Shown: positions 1-13,829 of the stretch, in pieces
Layout of the letters: the number at the start of each line of letters is the position of its first letter
How positions within the stretch are numbered: position 1 is the stretch's first letter
Source: Carettochelys insculpta
Taxonomy: Eukaryota > Chordata > Testudines > Carettochelyidae
Reading direction: 5' to 3'
Length of the DNA: 64,000 nucleotides
Assembly (NCBI RefSeq): GCF_033958435.1
Contig: NC_134140.1
Span: 59,055,001 to 59,119,000, forward strand
Translations under genes and position numbers: made by a program
Notes under the pieces: generated by a model
Told to the model about the DNA's origin: nothing
Databases searched by the model: none
The model's input: only the letters and a program-made list of their open reading frames with translations

Positions 1-1300
1 GGACACGCAGGTCAAGCCTATCCAGAAACACAATGTGACTTCAGGGCTGTCAGGTCAACAATGGACATGATTTTCTCTCTTCAACAAATACAGAAAAAAT
101 ACACGGAACAAGGAAAGCCATTATCCCTGGCATTTGTGGACTTAACAAAGGCGTTTGACACAGTAGATCAGGACTATACAGAGTATTAAACAAGACTGGC
201 TGCCCACCGACCCTACTCAAGCTCATAACATCCTTTCATGAAAACATGAAAGCAACAGTGAATATGATGGGTCTACAATGGAACTGTTGGCAATGAACAG
301 TAGAGTCAAAAAAGGGTGTGTTCTTCCCCCTACCATCTTCGGTATATTCTTCTCAGTTCTACTCAATTGTGCACTTCCAAAGCTCACGCAGCGATATATT
401 TCTCCACACAAGATTAGATGGCTCTCTCTACAACCTGGCAAGACTCGGGGCCAAAACTAAGGTCAAACTAAGGTCAAGAAAGTCCTCATTAGGGAACTGC
501 TCTTTGCAGATGATGTATCTCTTATCGCTCATAATGAAGACACACTACAGTCACTGATGGATTCTCTGTCCAGAGCCTGCAAGTTGTTTTCCCTTGACAT
601 AAGTATGAAGACAACTGTTGTATTCACTCAAGGTGTTCCTCAGTGACCCAATGTCATTCTGGATAGCAGCCCATTAGATGTGGTTCAACAATTCTGTTAC
701 CTTGGATCTATTGTCACCACAAACCTATCCATGGACAAAGAATTGAACATCAGAATCAGGAAGGCAGCTACTATTTTTGGCAGACTTATGAAATGAGCAT
801 GGAACAATCCTAAGATGACAGTGAAAACAAAGATATTAATTCACCAGGCATGTGTATTGAGTATCCTTCTCTATGGATCTGAGACATGGGCCACGTACTC
901 TAACCAGGAGAAAAAATTGAACAGCTTCCATCTTCACTGCCTCTTAAGAATTACAAGTATCAACTGGCAAGATAAAGTTTCAAATGCAGATGTCCTGTCA
1001 CAATCTGGCATACCCAGCCTCATAGCTATCCTCAACAGCAGAAGACTTCAATGTCTTGGTCATGTGAGAAGAATGGGTGACGAACGTCTTCCCAAAGAAA
1101 TCCTTTTCAGAGAACTGTTGCGGGGCAAGAACAAGAGAAAGACCAAAGCTGAGATTCAAGTATATATACAAAAACTCCATAAAAAAATTCAACTTCGATC
1201 TAAACTCCTGGGAATCTACATGATTGGATCGAAATACCTGGCGATGATTGCTACGACAGGGCACATCATCCTTCAATAGTATATGTGCAAGTCATGTAAA
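1..1300 (+). mobile_element. Decayed RTE-type LINE (reverse transcriptase part)
   Basis: Conceptual translation on the + strand, with several frameshifts and stops, reads as the reverse transcriptase of an RTE-like non-LTR retrotransposon. Visible blocks are LAFVDLTKAFDTVDQ near 130-170, KKGCVLPPTIFGIFFS near 310-355, the catalytic FADD box at 503-514, the palm/thumb segment CYLGSIVTTNLSMDKE near 695-740, and the C-terminal segment LLYGSETWATYSNQEKKLNSFH near 870-935. Stops interrupt it, for example near 640 and 795, so it cannot make protein. The 5' end lies outside the window. The last alignable block (LGHVRRMGDERLPKEILFREL) ends near 1120, and the right edge is uncertain. The clade is recalled from family resemblance and was not searched. 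Confidence 0.82.
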
Positions 1301-3457
1301 AGAACTTCACCTTAGAAGGAAAACCTTTCTGACTCAAGAATTTGGAAAGGGGCTGACGTGAAGTTATTGCAGTTAACTGTGCAAATCCAGTATTGAATGG
1401 ATAGGCTGCAGACTCAAACGCTGCCCATAGATCCTTACCACCACTGCTAACCACCATCTCTTGTGATGAAAAGAAGCCATAGTAACATGGTTTTCCCTCT
1501 GTAATTTAAAAAATCAGTGCATATTCTAATAGTCATACAATTTGAAGTAGACTCTACCCTACCATACCATATAGTTAATGGTTTAATTTTAACCTAAGAC
1601 ACTAGATGGGACAAATCTGGTGCCCTTGGATCATGGGAGAAGGGCTTTGCAATAAAAATGACAAACTCTTCAGTCAAAGGGTCCATGGAGAAATCAAGGT
1701 CCTGTCCTGTAACATCTCCTATTATTACTGCTTGGCTCCTTTTTTGATCTGGCAACAGAAACCGTGCTACCCAGGGCTCCCCTCTCTGATGTCCGTGCTA
1801 TGACCCATCCAAGTAGTGCGTATGGAAAGCATGGTTCAGTGCTTAATGCTTTTAGAAGTATCATCTTCTGCAAGATTTTCTGGTAATATTTATGCTTGTT
1901 TGGAGGGGAGTTAGAGACCCAGCGTGGCATTTCCTAGCTCAGCCCTCTTCCAGCCTGACGTTCAGCATAAGCTCACCAAGTTCATGCAGAGAGAGGCTTC
2001 ATGGGGCATAGATCATCCCTTTCTACTGCTTTCAGGGCCTTTCTACCCCATCTGCTCATCTTTATGTCCTTTCTCCTGGCACAGGGGAGGTGAGAATTCT
2101 ACCCAGTGTGAAAGGAGAGTATAAATTCAGATCTACCAGCTTATATCTAGATTTTTGAGTTCTCTGCCATGTGTAAGTCCTTGAAATGACATCAGGAATA
2201 ATAAATACAGCTCACTGCAGGACATGCCTTATATTTTGACATTCCTTTTTCTTTTTAAAATGTGACAGGATTTTGCACCCTTTTCGATGTCATGGCTCCA
2301 TTAATGAAGGGATATTATATAAATAACTTGAGAGGCTCCCACTGAGAGAGGACCCATCAATCTCCATATTTAAGAGGCCAGGCTACCAGTGGATGAAAAT
2401 TCCATTAGGCATTGACTGTGTTGCTAGTGCAGGTGTGTATGACATAGTTCATGCCTCAACTCTGGTCAAGATATCCTGAAATTCAGTCTTTGGGACTCTT
2501 TAGTATCCAATGTTTTCAGTAGACGTTGATCAAGAGGCCCAGTAACAAGCCAGAAGATTCTTTTGTTCGTGATTTCTCTTTTTTTTTGAGTTAAGCACAG
2601 CAAACTCAAAATAGGTTTACATGTTCATTCTTTCCTTTCTTGAGAATAAGTTTGTTATTATTAAATGTTTCTGTTATGATAGCATCCAGAGTTGTACCCT
2701 ATTACACTAGGTACTGTAGAAACTCTCGGTAAAACACAAGCCCTGCCCCAGTGTTTACAACCCCATTTAAGATTTTGTAACAATAGTAGAGAAAAGTGGA
2801 CGGAGGACAAGGGTAACAGCAATGATGGTTTGTATTTAGATAACATAGCTATGTATAAAACTTGGTACACTTCCTCTCTCCAGCTAGGTATGTCTCCTCC
2901 TTCTCTGATGCCCCCTTTACTGCTGTATTGTTTGTGTGCACACATACGATGTGCTGTACACACAAAACAGCAGCAACAGGAGGCAGTGGAGCAAAAGTGT
3001 GTGAAGTGGACATGAGTGACGAAATTCCAAGATTAGTTCAGGAAAAGCCATTCCATCTATAAAGAGTGGAATGGAAGAAGGCAAAAGGGTTCTAGGTAGG
3101 CGCTCAGGATCAGACCCACATTATGAAAGACTTGAAAATCCTACACAACTTTGTCTTATTCTTGCAAGTTTTTGTGATGAGTGACAATTAGGCTGAGAGA
3201 CTTTTTGAGTCAAATTTGTTCCTGTGTACAGGGTTAGCATTAGGCCCACATACTTTTTAAACAGGATGTATGTAGGACTGAAATGATGTGTAGTCTTTTG
3301 CTGTGTTCTTTTTAAACCAATGGGGCCCTTCTCCCTTTCCAAGCATCTGAGAATATAACGGGGTGGGTTAACTTAGGCTTCATTTACAAAGAGAGTTTGT
3401 CTTGAGGCAACAGGTTTGCACTCATGTGCAGTTAATGCCAGGTAGGTTCTAGTATTT

Positions 3458-3478
3458 GGTGGTGGTGGTGGTGGTGGT
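3458..3478. repeat. (GGT)n microsatellite
   Basis: Seven tandem GGT units, directly visible. Confidence 0.9.
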
Positions 3479-6400
3479 TGTTCTTACCAGAGAAATAAAA
3501 TTATGAGAACCATAGTACAAGGCCTTTTCCCCTGCATTGTGCATAGCAAAATGGGTCATTACCCTGCTGTTGCATTAGCAGGATTTTCAGTAAGCTTCCA
3601 GGCAGGGTTCCCAATTTAAAGTAAAGTAAGAGAACTTTGAATTTAAAATAAATTTCAGAACCATTGAGTTCTTGGCCTTGCCAAAAGTACACTGAACTAA
3701 TAGCTTCAGTGACCACTTCAGTGACAACTGATGCCTCCAAAACTTTTTTTCCCCATCCTTGAGTTAGTTCCAAAGTAGAATTCCTAATTCCGCAGGATTG
3801 CTTGTGTTGACCCATTTAATTATTTTAGCACTGGAGTCTGGTTCACCATTATTAAACCCACACTGTCAAGCATTTACCAGCTTTGTTCCTATATTTACAA
3901 TACCTTTGACTGAGATGTCTAAGACTTTTAAACCTATGCTTTAAATAGCAGACCGTCAGCCCTGACATTTCTTAGAAATCTTTTCAGAGGGCCATGTGGA
4001 ATTGTTCTAATCCGGGAAGAGCCCCTGACTCAGTGTGTGATCTGACAGAGTGACATATCACTTGACCTCACTCACGCCAGCTGTGAAACTAGGTAGAAAT
4101 GTAGGGCCTAACAGAAAACCAGATGATGCATCTGGGCAGAGCTTTCTGGGGTAAATAAATTACAAATCCTACTCCTTGTCCTCTCTCTTCATCCCTTTTC
4201 CTCCCAAAGAAACATGATTGTTACATTTTAAACAAGAATTTGAATTGTAGTATTTTTATTTGATTTGTACTCTGCAATGAACTTATTTTTGCAAAGTAAG
4301 GAAATGCAATGCAGTGACCCTGTGGAAGTTATTTAAGGTGCAACAGAACACACAAGGAGCAGATTTTTGCTGACAGTTAGCAATCTCAGGTTGTTATTTT
4401 TGCCCAAATGAAAGCAGAAGCACAGAGAAAATATGGCTAAAGTACCTTCTAGTTAAAAATGTCACAATCAAATTCTGCTGGTTATTGTCCATGAGAAAAA
4501 GAGGCATAGTTTTAATAGGAGAAGCCAAGAGGTTGAAATTACAAGAGGTAGCTAGTTTGTAAATTTAAATACTGTGAAAGACTGAAGTTCTGAGCATTTA
4601 GCTGCAGGGGGCGCAATATCTCCTCTATAGCCAGATGACTACAACATTACGATTTGATTTTTTCTTTAGTAAATGTAGTTTGGCAAGGCAGGGTCAGGTC
4701 TGTTATTTTGGTACGACATTTTTATAATTCAGGAGTCAGTTGACACTCCCAGATCTCTAATAAACCCTGGTCAGAGTTATAAATGTATCCACACAGGCAC
4801 AGAGACTGTTGACCATGAGGTTCTTTGAGACATGAATAACATACTTCCCCTGCAAAGTGGGAACAGATGTCAAAAAATTGGAAAGAATAGTTTTATTTAA
4901 CTCTTTTTGAAAATAAAGCTGAAACAGCACAGTGTTCACAACCTGTTTCTTATCTGTGAGATAACTTTCTGAAGTACAATCACGTTGAAAGGGCCTTTCT
5001 TGTGGTCCTTTCAACAGTAAGAGAAACTATATGCAGGTCAACCAGACGATCTGTTTCTGAGTAATGTGACCTATTAAAAGTACTGCAGTTGGAGCCACAG
5101 CCTTCTCCTCTGCCAAATCTTTTGACGTTGATGTTACCAACTGTTTAGATTCCAGCTATCACATGTCAAAGAATAATTTTAAACAAGAATCCTTCTCGCC
5201 AGCTGTCCACGGTTGGTAACTTTTATTTTTAATCTTTTATTTAACTGAAATCTCCCATCTTTTTTTCTGTGCAAAACAGCTGGAAGGCTGCCCTAGAGGG
5301 CAGCTGGACATTCCCCTTGCACAGGAGATGTTTGGAGTGGAGTAAACTGGCATAGCTAGCTCTATGCCTTCTCTCCCACATCCTGCCCCAGCCTCTCTCA
5401 CCCAGAGAAGGGAAATAACTACGAGTTGAAGGGATCATGATTGGGAATGGGGGGTGTCCAGTGATTCTGGGGTTGTTCTAGCTGGTGAAAATTACATCTG
5501 CCCAAAACTTGCTATATCTTGTGCTGGTTTTGACCCTGGCTGCCCTGAGGAATGGAGGGGACAAATAGCAGCTCCTAACGCCAGGTGTGTATGGTATGGG
5601 TCAGACGTACCTGAGTATCTAGTCCCATGCATCTTGAATAACTTTAGCAACTATATCTCAATAGCCGGAGAAATAGCCTGCCATCTCCATTTACCAAGTA
5701 GTATATTCTAATGCATACACGATCATAAGCAAATGTTCCTATTGAATAGTTTGAACATTTCATATTTTACTTTTAGCTTATTACTCCTTGTTAAATGTCT
5801 GATGTGAATAAGTCCCTTCCTTCCAAAAAAATATTTCCTTGATTGTAGTTACATCATATTTTTACTTGCCATTTTTGACTCTGCTAGAATATTCTTTAAA
5901 CAAACAAAATACATATTGACTTGAGGGGTTGATAGATTCATTGTTGAATAATCTTTGTCTTGGAGATCTTTTCTAGTGCTTAGATTCTGGTGTTGTCCAT
6001 CCAAATGGTTCCTGAATATGGAATTTCTTTTTTCCTGTCTTTTCTTTAAAAAGGGTAGAAAAGTCCTTAAAAGGAAGCCTGTTCTGGGCACGTGCTTAGC
6101 TTTCTGATTCACTGTTTCTTTCCTGAAAACAAACATATGGACAATTGTGTTTCTGGGTAGAAAAAACCATACAGTACATGGCTATTGACTAAGTTAGTAT
6201 ATTCCCTGCAAGGTGTGTATTTTGTTCTCCAAAGAGGCAGACCCTCTGGTGCAGTTTAAGGAGTACTTGGCAGAGCTGTAGCATGCTGGTGCAAAGGTGT
6301 TGCTTATTCTCCTCTGTGCCGTAGGTTGCTTTACACTGGACAGACTGCCCAAGTCCTCTTTTCCCATCTATATCCTGTCAGAGGGTTTTGATTCTGCCTC

Positions 6401-6479
6401 TGTCTTCTTCCATCCCAGAACTGCACAGACTATACCGGGGGCATGTAAACAAGTCCGATCGGTGAATAACAATAAGGTG

Positions 6480-6595
6480 CTGTGCTACATATGCAGCACC
6501 TCATTAGCATAATTCTCATCGAGCGAACTTTGAAGTTACTAACTTCGAAGCACCGGCAAGCAGGGTAAGGGAACTTTGAAGTTGCTGGGGTAGTG
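6480..6595. mobile_element. Fragment of a palindromic MITE
   Basis: Contains a cattagcat block followed by repeated acttcgaag / actttgaag words, as in the arms of the palindromic elements at 35,998 and 63,815. No intact ends are visible. Confidence 0.35.
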
Positions 6596-8811
6596 ACAAA
6601 ATTCAGACTGCATCTTTTTCCTTTCTTCCTGTGCTTCTTTTATCAACTCTGGACTACAGGTTCATCCACCCAGCCCACCAGCCTGATCAGATAATTACCC
6701 CCCATCAGCTTCTCCTGAACCATTAATCATCACCGAAATGATCAAAGTGCAGACTCACCAGCTCCCTATTTCACTCTTTACTCTGTGTTATGCACCTTAC
6801 ATCTGCTGCTGGGAGGAGGTGTGGTGAATTCAGCGGCATTTTCCATTGGCAGAGTCGCACAAAGTATCCAAAGCCTGGACTAAAATACTGATGTCAGAAA
6901 AGATATACTGGACCATTCTGACCATGAAAATGTTAACTATGTCAAACCCACTTCCTGTATCTAAGGGTGTGCGTTACTGTAGCATTTGAAAGCTCAGATT
7001 TGGGCAGGGGATGCTGTGTTCTTCTATTTGCACCAGAAGACATTCCATCAAGGTGACTGCTAGTTGAGACTGCTGTGTCCTTTTTGACCGTTGTTGTGGA
7101 ATATCTATATTCCTCTGAGTAATACCTATTTAGCTAAGGTTGTAGAAAAATTACTAATATTGTATTATTTGAAAAATGGGCCTATAACTGTGAAATTAAA
7201 GACTATGACAGGAATGAGTTAGTTTTGTACATGCCAATTGAACTTTGTCACTATCTGTTTCTTGGCATGCCTAATTATGCAACCTGAACATTCTTCAAAA
7301 GTTTAGGAGGGTTGGTTTGGTTATTACTTACTGGTATATGGAATAATGATGTAGCTTAGCCAGGTAGCCTTCCATTATTTCTTTGGTAAGAAGCCTGTAT
7401 TTTTGAGTCTCTGTCTCAGGCCTTTGCCTTATGCCCCCCCTTTACCTTTATCCTTTTTGTTGAAAACTGAGTAAAAGTATCTATAATATTTTAATGATTT
7501 TTATTGTTTTTCTTCTTTCTTATTAAATAGCACTCTTGATTCTTCCCTCACTTACCTCTTTCTCCAGATTTATTTATAGGAACCTTACTTTGTTTTAACC
7601 CTGGGCTTGTTTGTCTCGGTATTTTATCACTTGTGTGTTATCATTTATCTGTTTCTGTAAACATCACCTCTTTTCAACTTCTGTGTAATTCCATTTCAGT
7701 TCTTTGCTAGCTATGTTCACCCATATTTTTACTGGGGAGCTCATTGTACTTTGGCCTCTCAGCACTGTGTCCTTTTCAAATGCCTGTCAGTCTTCTTCCT
7801 GCTTTTGTGCATTTACCATCCTATTATTTTCCTAATGTTAATGTTTGCCTTACAAAATGATAGTGTCTTAGTTTAATATATTCAGTTAACTTAAACTTTC
7901 TGCAGGCCCTCTCAGAGGTCCAGAGTAGCCAGGGCTACTTTTAGCTTAGGAGGCCTCTAGTCATAATAGAGTGAGACATAAGATGAATAATTTTTATTTA
8001 ACAAATGCTTTTCTAGCCTTGTCCTGGTCAAAAGCAGTAATTATTGAGGGATATGCATAAAAACAAGTTGTGAAACTTGTCAAATGTCAAAAAATGAATA
8101 AGTGTCTAAATTTGAGGCTACCTTTGAGCTTGAGGTCAAGGCCAAAAGGCCCTCCCGTTCCTTCCCCCCCAACTGGCCCTCACTGTCTGATCCAACTGTC
8201 ATCTTCTCTGAATGAGAAGCTTGCAATTGCACCAATTCCAAAGGTATTCCAATCCCACCAGAACTCAGAAGCAGGATCCTTGTAACCTATTGTTACAGCC
8301 TTCTTAAGATTGCTGTTTTTTACAGATGAAGGCCACCACCCTACACACACTTAAGTCTGTGCTTTACCTTTATGTATGGGCATAGTCCCATTGACTTCAA
8401 TGTGATATTCACAGCAGTGTTGCCTGTAAACTTGAGTGTTCGGACAGTGCCCTGGAGAAATTCAAATGCTGCCCAGCTGATTAGCAGAGCTCCCACGGCC
8501 GGCAGCATTTGTTTGTATTGGCGGTGCATATCTGTGCATGCCTGAGGGCACATAACAAAATTTATTCTGCCCATGAATGGAAAAAATAGAGAGAACGTTG
8601 TTCACATGCACAGTTAGGCCCATGTGTGTTTGCACGGACGTCACAAGGAGCAATGGCCATAAGTTAGAGTGCAGACTTTATTAACTCACTAGCCAGTGAT
8701 AATTAGTTTTTCTTCAAAGTACAACGTTTCCAAATGCCCCATGACTTCTGGTTCCACTTCCTTGTGCATTTGTTCCAAATGCAGGATGGGATCACCTTTC
8801 ATGGTACAGAG

Positions 8812-9519
8812 CAGTGGTTTTCAACTGGTGTGCCGCGGCACGCGTGCCTCAGGAACTGTCCAAGTGTGCTTTGAACTTCTGTCAATTTCCCCTTGCCATG
8901 GCTCTGCAGAGAGCCACTGCCAGAAGATTGGGGGTGGGAACTGGCAACCCCTGAACTAAATGGGGCTCAAGCAGCAAGGCTGCCTGAGTCCCAGCTGGTG
9001 AGGGGCTTATCATTTTCCCCTTGCAGTGATTCTTTGTGAAGCTGGTGTGAGGGGAATGCCGATCCCGCAGGAGCCTGTTCACAGTGAGAGGCAGCTGAAA
9101 TCCTGCTTCCTAGCCCAAATGGGCTGGCAGGGAGCCCATGTCCCCTCTCTGCTTTGGCAAGCAGGGAAGTGAGGGTGGGAGCCTGTTGGAGCTAGGAGGC
9201 AGTTTAAATACCACATCCTGGCTCCAATGGGCTGGCAGGGAAGTGAAGGGAGCCTGTTCTCTGGAGCCACTTCCCCCCGACATCCCCCATGCATAAACTT
9301 TCAGTGGTTACTTGATTGCTCAGCATCACATTTGATTCCTGTGTACCTTGTTGTATGCGCTACAATGTTGCAAACCTCTCTAGTAAGACCATAACCATAG
9401 TAAATGTAAGTAAATGTGATGTCTATGAGCAATCAATTAAGCTGAAAAAAGTGGGTGTGCCAGGGAATTGTTTGTCTCGTTGAAATGTGCCGTCTTACTA
9501 AAAAGGTTGAGAGCAACTG
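8812..9519. mobile_element. Non-autonomous hAT-type element
   Basis: Starts CAGTGGTTTTCAACTGG and ends with the inverted form GGTTGAGAGCAACTG. It is flanked by near-identical 8-bp copies, gtacagag (8804-8811) and gtatagag (9520-9527), the duplication length of hAT transposons. The interior is GC-rich with two imperfect repeats of a gggctggcaggga unit (9120-9250). Open frames inside are not conserved proteins. Confidence 0.75.
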
Positions 9520-9527
9520 GTATAGAG

Positions 9528-10610
9528 AAGTACAGTCTCATTACATTTTGATGGCCTGGACTGTGGGGGCCAGAAAACTAATCACTGTATTTCCAAACGT
9601 TGTTCCTATATAAAATGTAATATAATTAATAATAAAAGCAATAGTGAACTTTTATCTAGCATTTTTCATCATCAGATCTCAAATTGCTTTCCAAAGGAGG
9701 TAAATATATTATCCCCATTCACAGACGTAGAAGATAAAGCAAAGAAAAAGTTTTATCATTTGTTCAAGTTCACCAAGAAAGCCAGTGGCTCAGGCCCAAG
9801 TTTCCTGAATTGAAATCCAGTGTCCTATCCACTGGGCAATGCTGCCTGCCCCACTAAGAGCCTGATTATCAACAGTTCATTGAGAATCTAAACAAAAAAA
9901 ATTTAGTTCTAGAATATTTGGAGTCTGATAGTAGTAAATACTGCAGGTCCCTTATTTTGAGCCCAATATTAGAGTCACTCCTCATGCAACACTGGTAATG
10001 TCAATGAGAGTTCTGTGCACGAAAGAGTTGTTAAATTAGACATCCAGGGTCTATTCTGCTGCATCTGCTTTGTTGTTGGTTGTGTGTGATGTGCAGGGTC
10101 AGACTCTGGATTGGTCTGCAATGGGGATGATACTGAGTTTGTCAGTTTATCTGGAGTTCCCTCAGGAGGGATGTCCCTTCCCGGAGCTGCCCAGCAGGAG
10201 GAGTACAGCCTGCTGATGGGTTGTCTGCACTGAGCCAGCTCTGTTTGTGTGATCTCTCCAGAGCCCAAAATGAAAAGCTAGGGCAGTTCTTGAGCTGTGC
10301 ACAATGACTGGAGACACTTTACACCATAACTTGGGGTTTCCTAATGGTTTCAGTACTTGCCTTACCCTTATGTTTCTGCCAGTGAGTATCGTTTCAATAT
10401 TAGCAGTATGTTTTTAGGGGTGAATATGGGATGCAGCAGGCTGTAAGAGCCTCTCAGATAAGACTCTTTCAGTAGCTTCTCTGCTGATTGCCACACAAAA
10501 TTGCGCACGTACAAATGCTTGCGCTCAAGCGCTGCAGGCAGCAGTATGTGCTCTAACTCCTCTGTGTGTAATTTGAAGAGGTTAACACAAATATGCATTG
10601 GAACGTCTCC
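9528..10610. other. Intergenic DNA, nothing recognised
   Basis: No exon, RNA gene or clear repeat boundary was found. A segment near 9640-9850 reads like an old interspersed repeat (counts of matching words only), not assigned. Confidence 0.4.
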
Positions 10611-11312
10611 ACAGGGGTGAAAGTAACTTAAATTTCTTACAGGTACTGTCCTATCACAATCTGCCCTCCCTAGGGGTGAGAGTTTGCCATACGACAGCAC
10701 CTGTAAGAAATTTGAGCGTGGGGTGTAGTGCAGGAGTCAGAGCAGGGGGCTGGGGTGGGCGTATGCAAAGTGGAGTATGGGATGGGAGGCTTGGGGGACA
10801 GTCCCAGCTGTGATCCTACCCTTGGCTGTTCCTCTTCCCAGTCGAATGAGGGTTGTGTGGGAACCACTGTTCGGCACGGGGTGCTGCAGCATGTTGGGAT
10901 CCTGGCTTCCAGCCCTGCCCACCCAGGGCTCTTCAACCAGTCCTACATGCCCAGGGATCTCCTGCCACCACCCCAGTGTGCCCAGGGCTTTCCTATTAGC
11001 CCTGTACAGTGAGATCCTGGCTGCCATCCCCACATGCCTGGGGCTCTCCTACCTGCCCCACATGCCTAGGGCTTTCTCGACACTGTCTCCACATGGCCGT
11101 AACTTTATTAGAGCTGGCTTCACATGCCTGGGTCCTGGCTGCCAGCCCTGCATACTGAGGTCCTGCCCCTCCTGCCCTGAGGTTGCAGCCCCACATCCCA
11201 TCTGCCAGCCTCAAATTTGGGCAGGGAATGGGGGAGAAGGCTGAGGGAAGAGAAGGGGAAGGACAAGAATGAGGCCCTGGCCCTAGCTGGCCATTTTCTT
11301 ACTGGTACACTA
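10611..11312. mobile_element. Probable non-autonomous DNA element with internal hairpin
   Basis: A GC-rich block bounded on both sides by a cacaggggtg word. Near its left end an inverted repeat pairs aaatttcttacaggtactgtc (10,631-10,651) with gacagcacctgtaagaaattt (10,695-10,715), leaving a loop of about 43 bp. The GC-rich interior opens several chance reading frames. The family is not established. Confidence 0.4.
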
Positions 11313-13439
11313 CACAGGGGTGCGCTGGCTTATTTTCAGCTCTGGTTCTCCAGAAAAACACGTTGAGACTACTGGGGTTTGTGGGTGTACTCCTAAAGCT
11401 TGTAGTGGGCAGAAGTTATCTTCCTGTGTGTGTGTCAAGAGGTGGTAGTGTATCTGCTGGTGTTTATAACTGCCAGGAGCAGGTAAAGGTGGCGGGATGC
11501 CTTTGCTAAATTTACAGCCCATAATTTCTGACCCCATTGACATCTGCATGTTCCTGGAACACAAGCACTGTTTTACCAAACCTTTTTATAACTGGGGCTT
11601 GAATGTCTGCAATTGCTGGGTAAACATGTGTTGAACTGTGTAGGCCAAATTGTTGTCTAGTGTAAATGGGCCCCACTCCACTGAAGTTGGGGGCTCCTGT
11701 TCCAGACTGTGCCAGGGCTCATTACTGAACTGGGGAGTTGGAAAGATTGCATAAATCTGCCCTTGAACTCTACCTCTTTATGTGCCTGGGGTGAACCTAG
11801 CTCAGAGAATCCAAGTCCATGATTTCATGGCACTACCTGTTAGCCAAAACAGGCTAAAGATGTTGACAGAGTTAATAGCTCACTGTGTGTTCATATGTAT
11901 TGCTTATGGATTGATATATGGATGTAGGAAATGAAGGTATATTTCCAAACTGATTTTTGCTAGATAAATCTATTGTGCTGTAAGAGTCTTATTTTATTTC
12001 TGATAATTCGAGTTTTGTGCAGAGCTTTGCAAATGTAGGGTATCTCTAAACTGCAGAAAAGATGTGCTCTCAGCATGGGTTAGCTCCCTGTATTAGCTGA
12101 TGTGAGTTAAAATAATGGTTAAAACTCCTTGACTTGGTGTTTATGTTGTTACCACCTTGTGTTAGAGTCTATAGGGCAGGTTGGGGTAAAACCTAAGAAT
12201 CCTTTTATATAATAGGTGCTTCTAAATAAATGTATAGTGGGGTTTGTTTGCCTTTGAAAAATGCATATGTTATAGGTGCTATAGGATTAGTAAATGTTGC
12301 CTATTATAAGTGACTTATAATGACAGTCTTTATGCAGGCCAAAGTTAACCATGCACGCACATGTGTATGTCACCTAGCAGTAAATTTTCATGCAGAAATG
12401 TCAATATTTGCGCATGCGATAGGTGAAGCAAAGCATTTTTGTAAATATGCAACAAGGGTGCCCATGTTTGAAAGGTTGGCTGCCAAAGTCCCATTGATTT
12501 AAGTAGGATTTTGTGTTTGTAACATCAAGACAGTTTCCTAGGATGCAATGCAGAGTGTTGTTAATATTCATTAATGGCTAAATCCTGTAGTCTGTGTATT
12601 GAATGTGTGGGAGTTTGGTTAACAAAAGACTCTGATAAATAAAGACAAGGATTTGGCCCCAACAGAATACATTTTGATGGATCAGAGGGAGCTATCCTGA
12701 TATATAAAATGTCATGTCAAACCTTATTACATAAAATCTGGCTCAAGCTCAGCAGGTTCCACATGGCACCGTTTAATGCAGTGAGGGGCAACCTAGGCTA
12801 GTGAGTGGGCCCATGAGTGGCCCTCTTTCCTCTCAGTGGGCTTCAAAACTGTCATAACCAAAGTGGTCTCCCAGGGTGGGTTCCTTTTGCTAGCTGCGCT
12901 TGTATGCCTAGAATTTGTGGGTTGTGCTGACTCAATCGTAGCAGCGCTTTCCTTGGATGGAGAGGGAGCACATGGCTCTCACATGCGCGTGTGCAATCAG
13001 TGCACGTTGCACGTTTTGCATGCTCGTATTTTAAGTGTATGTCACTTCTGTAAGCTGATAGGAAACAAACTATATGGATGAAAACCAGCAGAATCTGTCA
13101 ACCCTGTGCAGGGGCAATGGTAAACAAAATGTCCTGTGGGCCACACACACAACCCCAGTGAGTCACAGATTACTCTCCACTGAAGTAGTATGTGGTACTC
13201 TGATAGAGTGTACAATACTACAAGAACTCAGAAGGTTACCTGAAAGCTTTGAAGGGGTTCAAGTGATACGTAGCAACAGGACTATTGGCATTTTATTGAT
13301 TTAATTCAGTCCCTTAAATAATATGTTGAGTTAATTTTTCAGAGAAGAGCAGGGCTCTTGGGTGCCGAAGATTTTATTGTTTAATAGTCTGGGAAAATAT
13401 TAATAGGCTCACTGTTTTTCTCATTACCATCTGTTCCTC
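11313..13439. other. Intergenic DNA, nothing recognised
   Basis: AT-rich, with no supported exon or repeat end. Short open frames here lack splice signals and conserved domains. Confidence 0.45.
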
Positions 13440-13829
13440 TTAGGGTATATCTAGACTTGGGAATAAAGTCGAATTTGGTAATGTCGAGTTTTTAACACTA
13501 GATTTTATAGAGTTAAATTTGAGTGACATAAACTGCTCACAAAATTGATTTTAGGTAGCCAAATCCGACTGTCGAAGCAGTGAATGGGGGGCATCTCTCC
13601 CACAGTTCCTGCAGGCCAGTTGCATTGTGGGCTTTTGTGCAGGTGTCTTGTGGTAAAAGAAGTCACTGCAGGTGGTTCTGGGTTTCTGATCCCATCATCC
13701 CAGAATGCATTTCCCTCACTTCCTACTCCCTGCTGAAGACAAATGGCATGTTCGTGTTGTTTTACACTGACTGCCATCTGCCATTACAAACACTAACATG
13801 GATACAGAGTCACTTCAAAGTTTGATGCA

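Larger units (their letters stand above)
1301..8803. other. Intergenic DNA without recognisable gene
   Basis: AT-rich sequence with only short spurious reading frames. It contains a (GGT)7 tract at 3458-3478. A fragment near 6480-6595 resembles the palindromic MITE family (a cattagcat block and acttcgaag words). No exon with matched splice sites or conserved protein was found. Confidence 0.6.

Noticed and set aside
4601..4616. CTCF-like core gcagggggcgc
   Set aside because: Matches only a short part of the motif; chance is likely without conservation or binding data.
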